A program made the position numbers and the translations under genes. Below are positions 31,772 to 44,420 of a stretch of DNA of 64,000 nt, piece by piece. The notes below the pieces were generated by a model, which worked only from the letters and a program-made list of their open reading frames with translations, was not told the origin of the DNA and did no database searches. The first letter of the stretch is position 1, and each line of letters begins with the position of its first letter. Source of the DNA: Adenophora triphylla var. japonica (Eukaryota > Streptophyta > Magnoliopsida > Asterales > Campanulaceae); NCBI GenBank assembly GCA_022495995.1, contig JAFEMH010000980.1, forward strand, positions 62,001 to 126,000, read 5' to 3'.

Positions 31772-34700
31772 TCATTTCTCTTCAAACTCGACATCAATGA
31801 TATCTGGTCTGGACTTTTTGGAGGAAGTTGTACCATTGCGACCTCTTGAATTGAAGTTCTCTTTTGGCTGCCAGACAATGTTTCCACAGCCCATACATTG
31901 AACCATTTGGTTTTTTGTTTCCGGCAAACTGTCTCTTACAAGCTGGACAATTCCCCTGTTCAAGCCAAGAGAGAATTTTTGGTAATAGCGCACATCCTAA
32001 TAAAATACTACTGTATGTAATGTAGTTATAAAATTTTTATATGAATCAATTTGACCTGAATCAGAATGGGAAAAAGCAAGCCAAGCAAGTGTTAATGTTA
32101 AATTAAGACTTTGTAGCAATGGCTTCCGTTCAAATTAACTTGAGCAAAGATAGAGTACAGGAAACAACTGAAATGGGGAAAAAGAAAAAGCAACAACTTT
32201 TACCTTAATAATCATATTATTGGCGATAACCCCAATGAGAAGAGAACCAGCAAACGGTAGTACCCATGTCGCAAATATCAGAATTTGAAACAGCCATCCA
32301 GATAGAGCGAACCACAGGAAGAAGACAGTCTACATATATACAAGAAAATACAAAAATCCATTCACAGCAACTAAAAGAACTTTTTGATAGGAATAGCAAC
32401 TAAAACAACTAAGAAAAATGAATATATTACTTATTCTAAATGATGTCTACAAAAAAATTCTCCTCTTCAAAAAAATATGACACCCAAGAAACTTACCCTG
32501 AAAAGATTCTAACAATTTAGGAAAACTCCAGAGGTTTTCTGGTACGCTCAAAACACTCCAATTCACATGCGACTTTGAGAGAAAATAGGGGTGTCAAAAT
32601 ACGCAAGATATGAACTGCCAACTTCACTAACATATTAGCCAAGATATCCAAACAGAACTTGTACTCTTATGCTCATCAAAATTATAGCTGCAATACCATT
32701 TGGAAACAAATTCATGTAACAAGCTGGTAAGAGTGCCCAACCATGTCAAAAGTTTTCAAGAGTCTCATGCCAACAATTAACGGTAAAATGACAACAAAAA
32801 TCCTACTCCCTCTCTACCAAAATTATAGTCCCTCTTCCCTATTTGTTTTGTCCAAAAAAATGTCCTACTTCTGAAAAAGGGTACGCCAACGATTCCAAAA
32901 TGAGTGTCCATATTTGAGTGTTTTAAAGGAAGTCGCTAAATTAACAGTTAACAAAATATCCATATTCCAATGTATATTTGAAATAAAGTATGTAAGGTGG
33001 GGAGTAAGAGTATTTATGTATATTTGCTACTAAATTGCTTTAAGTCAATTTTCATAAATTTCCGTCAAAGTCAATACAATGGACACTCGTTTAGGGAGAG
33101 AGGGAGTGATAATGTTGCTGCAATTTCAATAAGGTAAAAGCAACTAAACCTACATCTTGAGTTCAAATTATTCTTGAAAAGTTTATTACTCCCTCAGTCC
33201 CAAAATGAATGTCCAACTTTTTTTTCAAATTTGCTCTTAATCAAGAGCAAATTTGAATATTATTATTTTTTTGGACATTCATTTTGGGACGGAGGGTAGT
33301 AATGTGCAACTAACATTAGCCAAGGAGAGCTATCAGATATATACTCCCTTCGTCCTGGAAATAAAAGAAAAGATGTCGCATATGACAAGTCCAACTTCTT
33401 AATATTATTCTTTTGATATTCTATAACTCTTTTGATTTGCATGGTGTGATATACATCTCTATATCCCGCTTTAGATAATTATCCTCACTTAATAAATCAT
33501 AGTATCATACAAAAAAAAGTTAATTTTTTTTCAAGATTTGAAGCTATTATTTCGAAAATGTGACTCTTTTTTGGTACAGACATTAAGTAGAAAGTGCGAC
33601 TTTTTTAGGCACGGAGGGAGTATCAAACTGACACATATATATAGACAAGTTGGTCTAAGCCAATCTAAGGAGCAGAAGAAATATCGACCAGAAAGTAAAA
33701 GGTATAACTATGTCATGAATTGGTGGCATTACATACATAGGAAAACAAGAAGTGCGACTAAAATGAAACATACAATTAAGTAATACTCACAGCAAAACTT
33801 CTGCCAACTGGAGTATCCAAGAAATCACTGATCTGCTTTTTATACTGCAATAATAAGGTACAGATAAAATTAACCTAGATGTGATGATATAAGATAGGTC
33901 AAAACAACCAAACTCGAGGAACAAAATCATGAGAAAATCCATTCAAGTGTGATGTCTAAAGCATAAACAAGAATCTAGAAACTAAATGGCAAGTCACTAC
34001 AACAACACCAACAAAGCCTTGGTCCCAAATGATATGGGTCGGCTAACATGAATCGGCATATGAAATCGTCAATCAAAAGAAAGAAAAAACGTGGAGGGGG
34101 GGGGGGGGGGTCATCCGCATGTATTTTTGCCTACGCCACATTTTCTTCAATCCCAAGTAGACTCATATCGTTTTCAATCACCTTTATCCATGTTTGCATA
34201 GGCCTTCCCCTACCTCTCAGCATCTTATCACTTCTCCACTCTTCAGGCATTTCACAAAAAATAAGGTACTTCCACCTTGGTGCATTCCATTTGGGGATTC
34301 TTGTGTCAAATATTCTCATCATGCTCACGATTTAGACCTTATATATGATATGAAGCGAGTTAGCTATAACACCAAAATTTTGACATAATGGTTAATTCTG
34401 AGGCTAGTATGTATGTTTTAAATAATTACACTCTCAAATAGAAATTTTTTTGAGGGGCAAGAGGGAGTATTTGTTAACTTGGAAATACGAGTGAAGTTTC
34501 TCCTACATGGTAGATGATGATTGTTACGATTATTGATGAGGGTTAGCATAGATATGGGATCAGGGTAATCCACTCAAGAACAGAAGCTCGAGTTTAAAAT
34601 CATTAATATGACATGCTCTAAATGTCCTTATGCCTTTGGTTGTATTTGTAATTTGTAAAAAATCTAAATTAGTGAATTTTCCCTCCCACCTGCAACATAA

Positions 34701-37222
34701 ACAATACATTGGGGATTTTTTTTCACCGCATTGATGAATGCATGCAAATAAACAAAATTAACAAAGGGTGATAATATATCCTAGAAATTTCAGCCGAAGT
34801 TTCCAAATTCATGCTTATCATAATAAGTTCCACAACATGGTTCGACTATTGCAAGACCCCTCACCATATCAATCCCCCCAAAGCAAGTCCTCAAAAACTA
34901 CCAATTTGTGTATATTTATTTAGTCCTCTATCCAATAAGTGTCCATTTTCTCAATGATTTTACTCGTTCAACCTTTCCCACCTAGCATATCCTAGTTTGC
35001 ACTTGGAATGCTATTATCTACTCCCTCCGTCCCAGCGAAAGAGCCACTAAATTAGCCGGGCACGCAAAATAAGAAATGTGATGTAGGAAAGAGAAAAAGT
35101 TTAAATGTTGTGAGTATGAAAAATTAAATAGGAGAGAGAATGAGTGGGAGGTGATGTAAGAAAGAGAATGTTGTGAGTGTAAAAGTAAAGTAGGAGAGAG
35201 AATGAGTGGAGAGAATAGTGATTTAAGGTTTCCTTTTTGGGAAAGTGGCTTTTTAAATGGGACGCCCAAAAAGGAAATAAATGGCTTTTTCGTTGGGACG
35301 GAGGGAGTATACATTAAGAACATTCCGCCATATGTGCTACTCTGTAGTAAACTGTCTAAAAGTTATCATCCGTAGTTTCCACAAAAAAATCGGGATGGAG
35401 GGAGTATATTAGATTAATAAAGAATATTCAGTATTCATAGGGAGGGGTAAATAGGGAAACTGAACAAACTAAATCCCAATTTGTAGTGAGAAATCCCAAG
35501 ATCACAGAAGCATCTAATAGAACTATTAGCTCTGGGATTGTAACCTCCCATAACTTTCCATCGGTCACCAAAATTTGAAACTTTGCTCGTTTCTGTTTTT
35601 AAGATCAAGTAATCGAGGATATTTCCAGCTAATCTTTTTTGTTCATTTTGAGTCCATCTCTCACTCAAAATCAATGAACCTGGAAGTACTTTCGCAAAAT
35701 TTACTTACCATAGAAAAGCGAAAGATGCTTCTTCAGCAAGAAGAAGAATCCTACGCATCATACTTATTAATATAATTCTTTATTACTGATGTCCATGCTC
35801 ATTCGGTAAGCTACTTCCCCAAATTCTATCTGCTTGATGTTAATAAATTAATATTGTAATTCCCAACGGGTAGACGCTGACCATGTGAATAAATGCGAAC
35901 CAACTAAGTGATTTTCTCTCATATTATCTCCCATCAGGAATATATACTAGCTGATGAATTTGTCGACTACCAATTTTATACTGCCTCCGTCCGGAAAATA
36001 TAATCTCATTCGACAAGTCGAACGTTTAAGAATGATACTTTACAGGCTTGCATTCTTGAACCGCACAAAATTTGTTGTCTTTCTTATAAATGAGACTATG
36101 TATCCTGGATCTAGACAAACCAAAAAGTAAAGAGTGCCACTTTTTCTGGAAGGAGAGAGTATTTTCTAACCTCACCATATATCATCTTAACATTGGTACT
36201 TTCATTGCAAATTTACATTTGTTTCATAAAGTAATGTGGGTTCTTCTGCAAGAATATCACTTAGATTATTCTTTCAATAGCAAATAACCACAAAACTAAT
36301 GCCTTAAAGTAGCATACAGTTTATGTCTTGTTCGAAGTTGAACATTTCAAATACACACTTTCAAGAAGGCAAAATGCATTGGTTAACTTTAAACAAATTA
36401 TGAAAATGGCTTCCGGTAACAATTTCCCAGGAATCCCAACCACTTGTGAAGGACTCAAAACTAAGATTTTTCAAGGCATTGGCCTCTCTCTGTGACGGAA
36501 AAGTCTTTCTGTCACAATTGAGATTCTCTTCATGCAATTTGAACTAATTACACTAAAATGGAATGCATTAAAATAACTTTTGATGCGTGCAATGAGCACT
36601 AAGAAGTCCCTCATTTCCCTAATACAATTCCACAGCAAAAAAATCCAAATTTAAGTTCTTTTCGTAAGTGCCATAGCAAAATCTAGCATTACAAAACACA
36701 TCATCGTCTCAAGCTCATTAATAAAAATAAACAAAAAATTCTGTCAATAATTGGAATACAATTAACTACAATACCCCGCAATTGTATTTATAAAAAGTAG
36801 GAAATGGAACAAACCCTAGGCCAATTGATACTGAAATCAAGAGCAAAAGCCCGCCACCGTTGCGTAATCTCAAAATCTCGGTCAATCTCCCGTGCACGAT
36901 CAGAAGCCGACTGAGCCACACTCGATAACCGGCGAACAACAGAGTACTGGCGGTCAATTCGCTCAGCAGTCTTCTTGGTCTCATAAACAAGCTGTTCGAA
37001 ACCATTGTTGGCATTACGCCAGGCGTCCCTCCAGACCTCGCCGGAGGCCATGCGCTTTTTGAATACATCGAAGTCGTTGCGCCTAGAGGCTTGAACCTTA
37101 AGTACGTTGGGTGGTGAAGATAAAGAAAGATTAATTGAAAATGGATTGTTGTGCGTAGTTGGACGAAGACATTCGGATTTTAAAGGGATTATGCCGGTAG
37201 GCCATGGAAGGCTCGTCGCCAT
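31772..37222 (-). CDS. Plastid-targeted membrane protein with C-terminal zinc ribbon; last exon frameshifted
   Basis: Four exons on the minus strand: 37222-36815, 33844-33791, 32329-32204, 31955-31772, all GT-AG and phase 0. The start is the ATG at 37222 (MATSLPWPTG). Residues 1-45 look like a chloroplast transit peptide: serine- and proline-rich, few acids. A helical, charged part follows (FKKRMASGEVWRDAWRNANN, TAERIDRQYSVVRRL). Exon 3 is one or two membrane spans (VFFLWFALSGWLFQILIFAT, VLPFAGSLLIGVIANN). Exon 4 opens CPACKRQFAG and later has VQCMGCGNIVWQP, a CxxC...CxxC zinc ribbon, ending IDVEFEEK. The two halves of the ribbon are one base out of frame at an A6 run (31907-31912); five A would restore it. 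So this is either a pseudogene or a sequence error. It recalls small thylakoid zinc-finger proteins, but I do not name it. Introns 1 and 2 are full of MITEs. Confidence 0.8.
32806..33106. mobile_element. Stowaway-like MITE in intron 2 of the zinc-ribbon gene
   Basis: Ends CTCCCTCTCTACCAAAATTA and TAGGGAGAGAGGGAG. The left flank is TA, the right is TG, so one target copy has mutated. About 301 bp. Confidence 0.7.
33189..33299. mobile_element. Short Stowaway MITE, near-perfect hairpin
   Basis: 111 bp between TA sites. The left half CTCCCTCAGTCCCAAAATGA is mirrored by the right half ATTTTGGGACGGAGGG, and AAATTTGCTCTTAA pairs with TTAATCAAGAGCAAATTT in the middle, so almost the whole element folds back. 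Confidence 0.85.
33344..33620. mobile_element. Stowaway-like MITE in intron 2
   Basis: Left end CTCCCTTCGTCCTGGAAATA, right end AGGCACGGAGGGAG, TA on both sides, 277 bp. It carries GTGCGACTTTTTT near its right end. Confidence 0.75.
33995..34335 (-). mobile_element. RTE-type LINE 3' fragment, minus strand
   Basis: On the minus strand it gives EEWRSDKMLRGRGRPMQTWI and KVIENDMSLLG, the extreme C terminus of RTE pol, then a G/C homopolymer tract, then the tail TTCATGTTAGCCGACCC... ending in a TTG-rich stretch. It lies in intron 1 of the zinc-ribbon gene, same strand as the gene. Confidence 0.8.
35021..35307. mobile_element. Stowaway MITE in intron 1
   Basis: 287 bp with ends CTCCCTCCGTCCCAGCGAAA and TTTCGTTGGGACGGAGGGAG-like, flanked by TA. 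A partial right end of another copy follows at about 35385-35404 (GATGGAGGGAG). Confidence 0.88.
35981..36159. mobile_element. Stowaway-like MITE in intron 1, worn
   Basis: Ends CTGCCTCCGTCCGGAAAATA and TTTTTCTGGAAGGAGAGAG, TA at both sides, 179 bp. Confidence 0.65.
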
Positions 37223-37325
37223 GGCTGTCGACGGGAGCAATCGACGATGAACGAGAAGGTTGGAACGGGAGCAATCGACCGGAGTGCACGGGCCTCTAAA
37301 GCCCGGTATGGCCCTTTTATGTGGG

Positions 37326-37554
37326 CTTCAATTTCAATTTTAAAGTCCAATATAGCAGGTTTTTGCGTGCTCAAAATAATGGGTTTTTGTGAGCTATATT
37401 TAAACGAATATTGAGTGAGCTCGGACTTGACCTTGACCTTGTTCTTCAATTTCAATTTTAAAGTCCAATATAGCAGGTTTTTGCGTGCTCAAAATAATGG
37501 GTTTTTGTGAGCTATATTTAAACGAATATTGAGTGAGCTCGGACTTGACCTTGT
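37326..37554. repeat. 118-bp tandem duplication upstream of the zinc-ribbon gene
   Basis: Copy 1 spans 37326-37443 and copy 2 starts at 37444; they are nearly identical (CTTCAATTTCAATTTTAAAG to ACTTGACCTTG). The pair starts about 100 bp upstream of the zinc-ribbon ATG, so it may double promoter elements. Confidence 0.9.
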
Positions 37555-37811
37555 TGTATTTGAAAAAATTTATTGTAACAGATGAAAATCGAGGTAGAGA
37601 AAGAGGGATCAAGTTTTTTTTTCTTTGTAATTTGGTTTTGATTGTTGGGTAGTTTGTTTTTCCGCGATAAGATTGTTGTCCATCAATGTCTTGGCAGGTA
37701 GCTTGAATGATTTTTTAGCAGAAAACATTGAACTTTTGATTGTGTTTCTGGGTAAACAAAACCCTATTTTATGGTATGAATATTTCCATCACAGAGAGTG
37801 TGTTTTCATCT

Positions 37812-38485
37812 TGGATCAATTATTCAAAAGGATGGAGAATTAGATGGTGATGTGGCTCATAGGATTAAAGCAAGTTGGTTGAAGTGGAAGAGTGTCACAC
37901 TCTATGTGATCGCGGCATGCCCAATAGATTAAAGGGAAAATTCTACCGCACGGCAATTAGGCCGGCATTGTTTTACGGCATCGAATGTTGGGCCGTGAAA
38001 CAGTGTCACGTGCATAAGATTAAGATGAATGTTGCGGAGATGCGTATGCTTCGATGGATGTGCGGTCATACAAGAAAGGATCGATTGGGAAATGAGGTGA
38101 TTAGAGGTAAAGTAGGAGTTGCGCCCATTGAGGATAAAATGAGGGAAAATCGTTTGAGGTTGTTTGGACATGTGAGAAGGAGACCGAGTAATGCACCGGT
38201 TAGGAGGCCGGAACAGTGGAGAAATGATAAAATGGCGAGGGATAGGGAAAGACTCAAACAAATTTGAATTAGAGTGATTGAAAATGATATGAGTTTACTC
38301 GGAGTGGATGAAAGTATGGTGTTGAAGAGGCCGGAGTGGAGGGCAAAAATCCATGTGGGGGGCTGATTTTTTTTTTTTTTAATTTTTTTTCCAATAACCT
38401 TTTCACACGATGACATATGATGATTCATGTTAGCCGACCTCAAATTATTTTAAGATTAAGGCTTTGTTGCTGTTGTTGTTGTTGT
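37812..38485 (+). mobile_element. 5'-truncated RTE-type LINE with 17-bp target duplication
   Basis: It encodes the end of RTE reverse transcriptase: [20 protein letters not shown], then [45 protein letters not shown] and GVAPIEDKMRENRLRLFGHV. One frame slip lies near 37900 and a stop near 38265. It ends in a T run, the family tail and (TTG)n. The direct repeat AGAGTGTGTTTTCATCT flanks it exactly at 37795-37811 and 38486-38502, as expected from target-primed reverse transcription. Confidence 0.93.
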
Positions 38486-38502
38486 AGAGTGTGTTTTCAT
38501 CT

Positions 38503-39130
38503 ATTATGATGATGTGCTTTCTCTTTCTGAAGTTTTGATTTTTCAGTCTATTTTTGTTTATCTTTAAATATTGCATGCAATATTTTTACTTGGAAAAATC
38601 TTATTATTGCACAGTGGTTTTAGTGGATTCCGAATGAACATTTTCTTTGTAATGCATAGACAAGATGCCGTTCTTTCGATAATTTTTGCTGATTTCTTCC
38701 TGTCTGCACAATCTACTTGTTAAATTTGCCGACAATTCATTTAAGTTTCTTACCGCCGCAAATATATTTCACCATGGACGGATGAACGGATGAAAGAAGT
38801 AAATGAGTTTTGAGTCTTTTGGCTTCGTGAGTATTAAATTTATTATATATATAAATTACAAAACGACATAATTTTGAAAAAGACGGGCGGTAGAACAATA
38901 AAAGCCCGATCTCAGCCTGAGCCCGTGGGCCTTCAAGCTGTCAAGCCCAGCAGGGTTGAAAACATTGCGGCCGCGAGCCTTGCGGGCTGGGTTTTTGCGA
39001 ATTTTGCGGGTCGATTGACGAGTTTGCACACCCATAATTTTGGTTTCTTCTGGTTGTTTTTTGGGCTTATGGGCCTCTCTTAGATTATTCTCATCAGTGA
39101 TCCCGACCCAACTCAATCTCAAATAAAATA
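38503..39130. other. Spacer with GC-rich block
   Basis: No gene. A block at 38885-39075 (AGCCCGTGGGCC, GCGGGCTGGGTTTTTGCG, GCACACCCATAATTTT) resembles the ends of hAT-type non-autonomous elements, but I cannot find matched termini. Confidence 0.35.
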
Positions 39131-41474
39131 TTAATTTCTCTCACTTCCATATACACACTCCCAACTTTATATAATTTATACTCTCATCAGTGACCTCGAC
39201 CCAACCCAACCCAACCCAACCTTTTAAAAATAAAATATTTATTTTTTCTTTACTTCAACTTACCTAAAATACTTATCATTTTATTTTTTAAAATAATGTA
39301 TTAGTAATAATATTTTTAAAATTACCCGTAAAATTATTAAAAATAATTACCCATACAATTATAAAAAAATGAATTTTGATATATATATTTTTTTAATTTA
39401 TATATTTATATAAAATAAACTAGTTTTAAAAATATATTTATCTAAACACAAAATCAAAATAATTTGATGAAACAAAAAAAAAAAAAACATTAAATGGTGA
39501 CCCAATCGAGACCAACCTTGAGGCAACTAGCCAACCTATGTTGTGATTTTTCATGACTTTCAATGTTTTTTTTTTTTTTTTTTTTTTTTTTTTGGTGACT
39601 CTCACAAGGAGAGTCACCTATGGAAATGGTCTTAGGTTGGAAATGGGCCTTGCAAGCACACACCTTGATTCCCTAAACTAGCTTATACTCTTGCAGCCAC
39701 ATTTATGAGTCTTATCTTTCAGTTTATTGTTTTTTTAGGGGTATTTCTATTTGTACAATTCAAATTCTATTTGCACAATGTGTTTCTAGATAAAAGTGAT
39801 CCATTAATGTTTTTTTAGGTCTTTATTAATTTTGGAATTTGAACTTCAAATCCTATCATCTAGACCCTAACTCCTTTATTAAAACTAATTAATTGCATTC
39901 TTCTTCTTCTTCTTTTTTTTCTTTTTTCCCCATTAGACTTCAGCTCTCCTTTTTTTTTTTCATTCTTCTAGTTTCTGAAATACTTAGTTTATTAATCCAA
40001 CAATACTATAAATTTTGAAAAAATTCCTTATAAAACGTTTATAGTTTCATTAATAGGCTTTTTATCTAATATTAAAAAAATTTCAACACTAAAATCATTG
40101 TAAATAAATTTAATAGTATTTTCCCAAAATTCTTAGATAATTCTTTTTTTAGAGATAAGTGTATATTTATAAGACATTTTATATGACAATATCTTAATAA
40201 TTTAAACATATTTTTGTTATAACTCAAGACAATTAAACTACTCGAATTAACTTCTTAATATGTATGAATTAAGTATTTTTACTCATATTTCAGGGCGGAT
40301 AAAGCAACTTATTAAAGTAATAAAAGTAAGGCAAACATTAGCTAACCACGTTCTTGTTTTAAAAAAAAAAAAAAAAACTACCCACTTTATTTTTGCATGT
40401 TTGATATTATTGAAACTAATTATCTTATAATTCCCAAAAAAATTAAATCATGAACAATTTCCTTAACTAAAAATTAAGCCTAAAAATTGCTCTTATTCAA
40501 GAGAATTTTTGCATGTTTGATATTATTGAAACTAATTATCTTATAATTGTGCAACTACATGGGCTACTCCATATTTGAATCAAATTAATGTACTAATAAA
40601 AAAAATATTTATATTTTAATTGTACTGTTGAATTTGTTGTACTGGCTGAATCGAAGATACGAAATAAATTAACCTAGTAGTATGTTGACTTATTTCAGAT
40701 GTTTTAATTATATAAATCTCTTAATTTCTTTAATTTAGATATTAGTATTATAAATTTATATAGATAAATATTTATAATATAAATTAATTTTATACAAAAC
40801 TATATTGAAATTAATCGAAAGAAAATTTATAAATTAAAATATAACTATAACTAAAAATATCATAATATTAAGGTAATTGAGTAAGTAGATCATTCTAATT
40901 TTCATATTAGTATAATAAGGTCTAGTTAGATAGGGAGACTATATAATTATTAGGAGATTATGATGAAAAGTAAGAAAACAAAAAACGAGGTCTTCAATCA
41001 TGACTAACTCGCACAACTTTTCATACTCTTAATTAGCTGTTTAGTACTTCTAGATTTTTTACACATTATTTTAATATAAAAAATGTGTAAATAGTAGGAC
41101 CCTTTTTTTAGCCATCACTTGTTGCCAAATTCAAAAATACATTTATTTCAAAATAAAAGTCAAATCAAATGTGACACAATTTTGTGATGGCCGATCTTAC
41201 GACAATTTTGTGATGGCCGATCTTACGAGTGAGATACACTCACAAACAAAATTGCTCGTCCAGATAAATGAACTAAAATTTGTTTATTTAATGAAGTTCA
41301 AATTTACATCGAGATAGAAATAAACAAAGGGAATTTTTCCCATAAGTTTTTTTTGAAATAAATCACTTCCCACTAAATTTTTCATTGTATTAAAATGTCT
41401 CATAAGTTCTCATGTTGTATTATGTATAATACAACACTTAGTTATGCAGTAGTTTAAAATCATAATACTGCATC
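39131..41474. other. AT-rich intergenic region with small repeats
   Basis: No gene is supported. Seen: (CCCAA)4 near 39199; a T26 run at about 39567 followed at once by the hairpin GGTGACTCTC-ACAAG-GAGAGTCACC (39594-39619); a 43-bp direct repeat (TTTTTGCATGTTTGATATTA...) at about 40392 and 40507; a 27-bp tandem repeat (ACAATTTTGTGATGGCCGAT...) at about 41175 and 41202. Confidence 0.6.
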
Positions 41475-42895
41475 TGTTGAGTTTTATGGATCCATGCGCA
41501 GCGGAATAAGCATCTAAATAACACAAAATCCAAGCCCTAAGATCCGTTCTATACGATTAAATTGAATTTCTATGAGATAGAATTTGCCAACCTTAATTGT
41601 TTTCCGGTCTTGAGCTATCGAACAATTTGTCGGTGTGATTTTGAATAACAATCTTCGATCTCCAAAACCCTTTGAATCTTCGAATTGAAACTCTAGGCCT
41701 TAATCGTCAAACGAGCGAAGACCCTCTATTGTTGTATTCACACGTTAGAATGAACCAAGAACGGTTCTTGAGAATTGCTAGATTCTTAAACCTTGGAGAG
41801 AATATTGAGAAACCTTTTGTTGTGATTTTTCTGTTGAAAAATTCGGCTCTTTAATTAGGGTTTACAGACTTAATACTTATACTACATTAGTATAGGTATT
41901 TGTTTCCTAATCAAATTAGGAAACTGTCTGTCAAACCGCCTCAGGCATGAAGTGTCGCACGACCATACGAGTCTTCTAGACAAGAAGTGTCGCACGACCA
42001 TACAAGTCCTCTGGACAAGTTATGTCGCGCTACAACATATGTTGTCGCGCTACAACTTATGCCTGATGAGGAACTCTCAATATTCTTCTTTGGTTTAACC
42101 AATTCATTCTAGTTGCGTGTGACCCAATAGGATAATATTATGTTGGCAATGAGCTCGATCAAATCGACCCTCATAAGACATAAGCGGACTCTAGCAAGCC
42201 ATTATGTCTACCCAAATAATATAATGTAAGAGTTCACGTTTCCAATGGTACACTTCCATTTCTCCCTTTGTCTCACGATGTTATATTGAACACAAGTCAT
42301 GGTCCACGTCAACTTGTATCTGTTCAATGCCTTCTCGTTCTTGAGTATAATGATAGTCCAATCATATTGGGGTGTGGTCACACGCTTTCATCATTATCAC
42401 TCATCGAGGGGCCCAAGCAAAACATCTCTCTTCTGAGGGACAAATTCCATCTTGACTTATCATCCTTCCCATCATGAATCCGATCATGCCAAACATAGCC
42501 TTTATAAATATCGTGTTAAGATATCGTTTAACTAAAATCAAACATGACTTTCATCATATGTAAGGTCATGATAATCTCAGGTCTAGGGACTAAATGAAGT
42601 GACCATATGAGATTTAATTATGACATTTGACCATGACATAAATCTCATACGGGTCAAGTCCAGTCACTTGTTCACTAACAAGTACCCATAATTTCAATGT
42701 GCATCTCTATGCATATAATCATCATATGATTATCCATTGACAATTATACTAATTATTCTCTTAATAATCAGGGACGGAGATTATTATAATAAATATGCAA
42801 ACTATATAATAATCAAAAAATAAACTTAAACGATAAAAGTGATACATAACGGTTTTCAGTTAAACATAACTAAAGCCTAGGGCATTACACCAACA
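41475..42895 (-). repeat. Copia B 3' LTR
   Basis: Plus-strand ends TGTTGAGTTTTATGG and CATTACACCAACA. It carries two GTCGCACGAC dyads and two GTCGCGCTAC motifs at about 41950-42055, upstream (on the minus strand) of TATAAGTATT near 41873. Confidence 0.92.
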
Positions 42896-44420
42896 GTCTC
42901 CCACTTGCACTAGGCTCCATTTATGTATCGAATACTCATGGATCTAACATGATCATCATGCTTCTGCCTGTGCGAGGGTCTTTGTAAGTGAATCCCTTAT
43001 GTCATCATCGGTTGATACTTTGTATATCTTAACGTCTTCTCATTCTTCATGAATCTTGAAAAACGTCTAAGTAAGTGTTTGGATCGCTGTTGTGATCTTG
43101 GTTCCATTGTTTGCACAAATGGCACCACAATTGTCACAACAAAAGTTTCACTGATTAGTGATACTTGGAACATTTCCAAAACACTAAATTAACTTTTGAT
43201 CCAAACTGCCTCCTTTTAGCTACATCATATGTTGCTAAATTTTGGCCTTAGTCGTAGAATCGGCTACGATTTTCTGCTTGGAATTATTCCAACAAAACCG
43301 TACCTCTAATAAGCATAAACATAAATTCTAATTGCAATTTTAAAATAACTTTGTTAGTTTGGAAGCTAGCATCTATGTAACCCTTACAACAAGATTAACT
43401 TTCAATCTTTCAAATACCAAGAACGTATCCTTAGTTCTTCTTAAGTACTTAAGGATCGTCTTGACTTGACTGCCATCCAATGGTTTACATCAGGATCAGA
43501 TTGGTATCGACTCATCGTGCTTAGAGCATATGAGACGCCCGGTCTAGTATAAATCATGGCATACATGACAGATCCAAATGCCGAAGCATATAGAACTTCA
43601 CTCAATCCCCTTTTGCTCATCAATTGTCATAAGACAATGAGTATTGCTAAGAAAAATACCATGACCCATTGACAAGCTACTCTTCTTAGACTCTTCTAAG
43701 AACCTTGTCAATATGAATACTTTGACTCAAACCAATTTATCCTTCTAGATCTATCTCTATAGATCTTGATGCCAAGGATGTAAGCGGCTTCACCCATATC
43801 TTTCATTGAGAAACCTTTCCTTGACCAAGACTTGACAGTCTTAAGTGTTGGAACTTATTTTTCCAATGAGTAAGATATCATTGTAATAAAACAATAGAAA
43901 TAATACTGCGCTCCCACTGAATTTCATGTATACACAAGATTCATCTTTGTTCTTTGATGAAGTCAAACTCTTTGACCAATTCATCAAAACGAAGATTCCA
44001 ATCCTTGAAGCTTGCTTCAACCCATCTCATGGATCTTTGCAACATGCATACTTTATTAGAATTTCTAGGATTGACAAAACTTCGGGTTGTTTACTATACA
44101 CATCCTTAATAATCTTTCCATTTAAAGAAAGTCATTTGACATCCATTTGTCATATCACATAGTCACAATATGCGAAAATGGCAATTGAAATTCTAATATA
44201 CTTCGACATTGTAACTGGCGAAAAAGGGTTCCTTCATAGTCAATACTATGAATTTGCCTAAATCCCTTTGTTACAATTCATAGTCATGAAAGTATGCACC
44301 TTCCCATCCATGTCGGTCTTGACGACCTACTTGCACCCTTTAGTTTTTACACCTTCAGGTAGCCTAATCAAGTTCCAAACTTGATTGTCAAACATGGATT
44401 GTAATTCGGATTCCATGGTT
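42896..44420 (-). pseudogene. Copia B polymerase and RNase H remains
   Basis: The clearest piece is 43441-43623, minus strand: YASAFGSVMYAMIYTRPGVS then YALSTMSRYQSDPDVNHW, the copia stretch between polymerase and RNase H. Flanking sequence has only short frames. The polypurine tract lies at 42896-42915. Confidence 0.75.

Noticed and set aside
35435..35674. Minus-strand frame of about 79 codons in intron 1 of the zinc-ribbon gene
   Set aside because: No family match, starts from a non-ATG codon, and exon 1 joins exon 2 in phase without it.
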